The notes beneath the pieces were generated by a model. The model was not told the origin of the DNA. It saw only the letters and a list, made by a program, of their open reading frames with translations, and ran no database searches. A stretch of DNA of 6,705 nucleotides from Planctomycetaceae bacterium (GTDB lineage: Bacteria; Planctomycetota; Phycisphaerae; Phycisphaerales; SM1A02). The stretch spans positions 1 through 6,705 of the forward strand of contig JAIYBS010000052.1 of the NCBI GenBank assembly GCA_027488415.1, read 5' to 3'. A program made the position numbers and the translations under genes. This document shows, piece after piece, positions 6,698-6,705 of this stretch. Each line of letters starts with the position of its first letter. The stretch's first letter is position 1.

Positions 6698-6703
6698 ACA
6701 CCC

Positions 6704-6705
6704 AT
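6704..6705 (+). CDS. First two bases of a probable downstream gene
   Basis: The window ends in AT at standard spacing after AAGGA. If the next base is G, this is the start codon of the following gene of the same operon. Nothing about its product can be seen. Confidence 0.4.

Noticed and set aside
5256..6701. 481-codon minus-strand frame and the related 5516-6667 frame
   Set aside because: Both are antisense to the GYF_2 protein and are Arg/His- or Ala/Ser-rich shadows without domains.
6678..6705. Terminator after the GYF_2 gene
   Set aside because: There is no inverted repeat or T-run; instead a Shine-Dalgarno and a probable start follow.

Overview
The window is very GC-rich (clearly above 70% by eye), and every gene I can support lies on the + strand. 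The sense frames show the strong G/C bias at third codon positions expected of such a genome. No marker gene fixes the taxonomy. The style of the first protein (a GAP1-N2-like domain), the Ala/Arg/Asp-rich proteins and the membrane-anchored helical proteins together make me think of a planctomycete, perhaps of the Phycisphaerae. That is an impression from family resemblance and is not proven by the sequence.

Layout: (i) 1-77 is the acidic C-terminal tail of an upstream gene. (ii) 100-1098 is a protein with a GTPase-associated protein 1 N-terminal type 2 (GAP1-N2)-like domain. (iii) About 1083-2552, one frame back, encodes a transmembrane helix, a Pro/Glu-rich stalk and a folded extracytoplasmic part. 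It has no convincing start of its own, so (ii) and (iii) are probably one gene of about 817 codons split by a -1 shift near 1060. (iv) 2549-2650 is a 33-codon small ORF with a good Shine-Dalgarno; its start overlaps the stop of (iii) and its stop overlaps the start of (v). (v) 2647-5544 is a 965-residue single-pass membrane protein with helical repeat regions on both sides of the membrane. (vi) 5541-6677 is a GYF_2-like domain followed by about eight transmembrane helices. (vii) A Shine-Dalgarno and the first two bases of a probable ATG end the window.

The genes are packed as a translationally coupled operon: GTGA, ATGA and GTGA overlaps, and gaps of only 22 and 26 bases at the two ends. No promoter, terminator, RNA gene, CRISPR, insertion sequence or attachment site was found. 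There is no gene-free stretch longer than 30 bases.

Taken together, this looks like the middle of a multi-gene membrane-associated system: one cytosolic GAP1-N2-like domain (probably tethered), two single-pass proteins with large extracytoplasmic parts, and one polytopic protein with a cytosolic peptide-binding-type GYF_2 domain. GAP1 domains are known from predicted GTPase-centred conflict or signalling systems. No GTPase or effector is visible here, so the GTPase, if there is one, would have to lie outside the window. The system's function is inference only.
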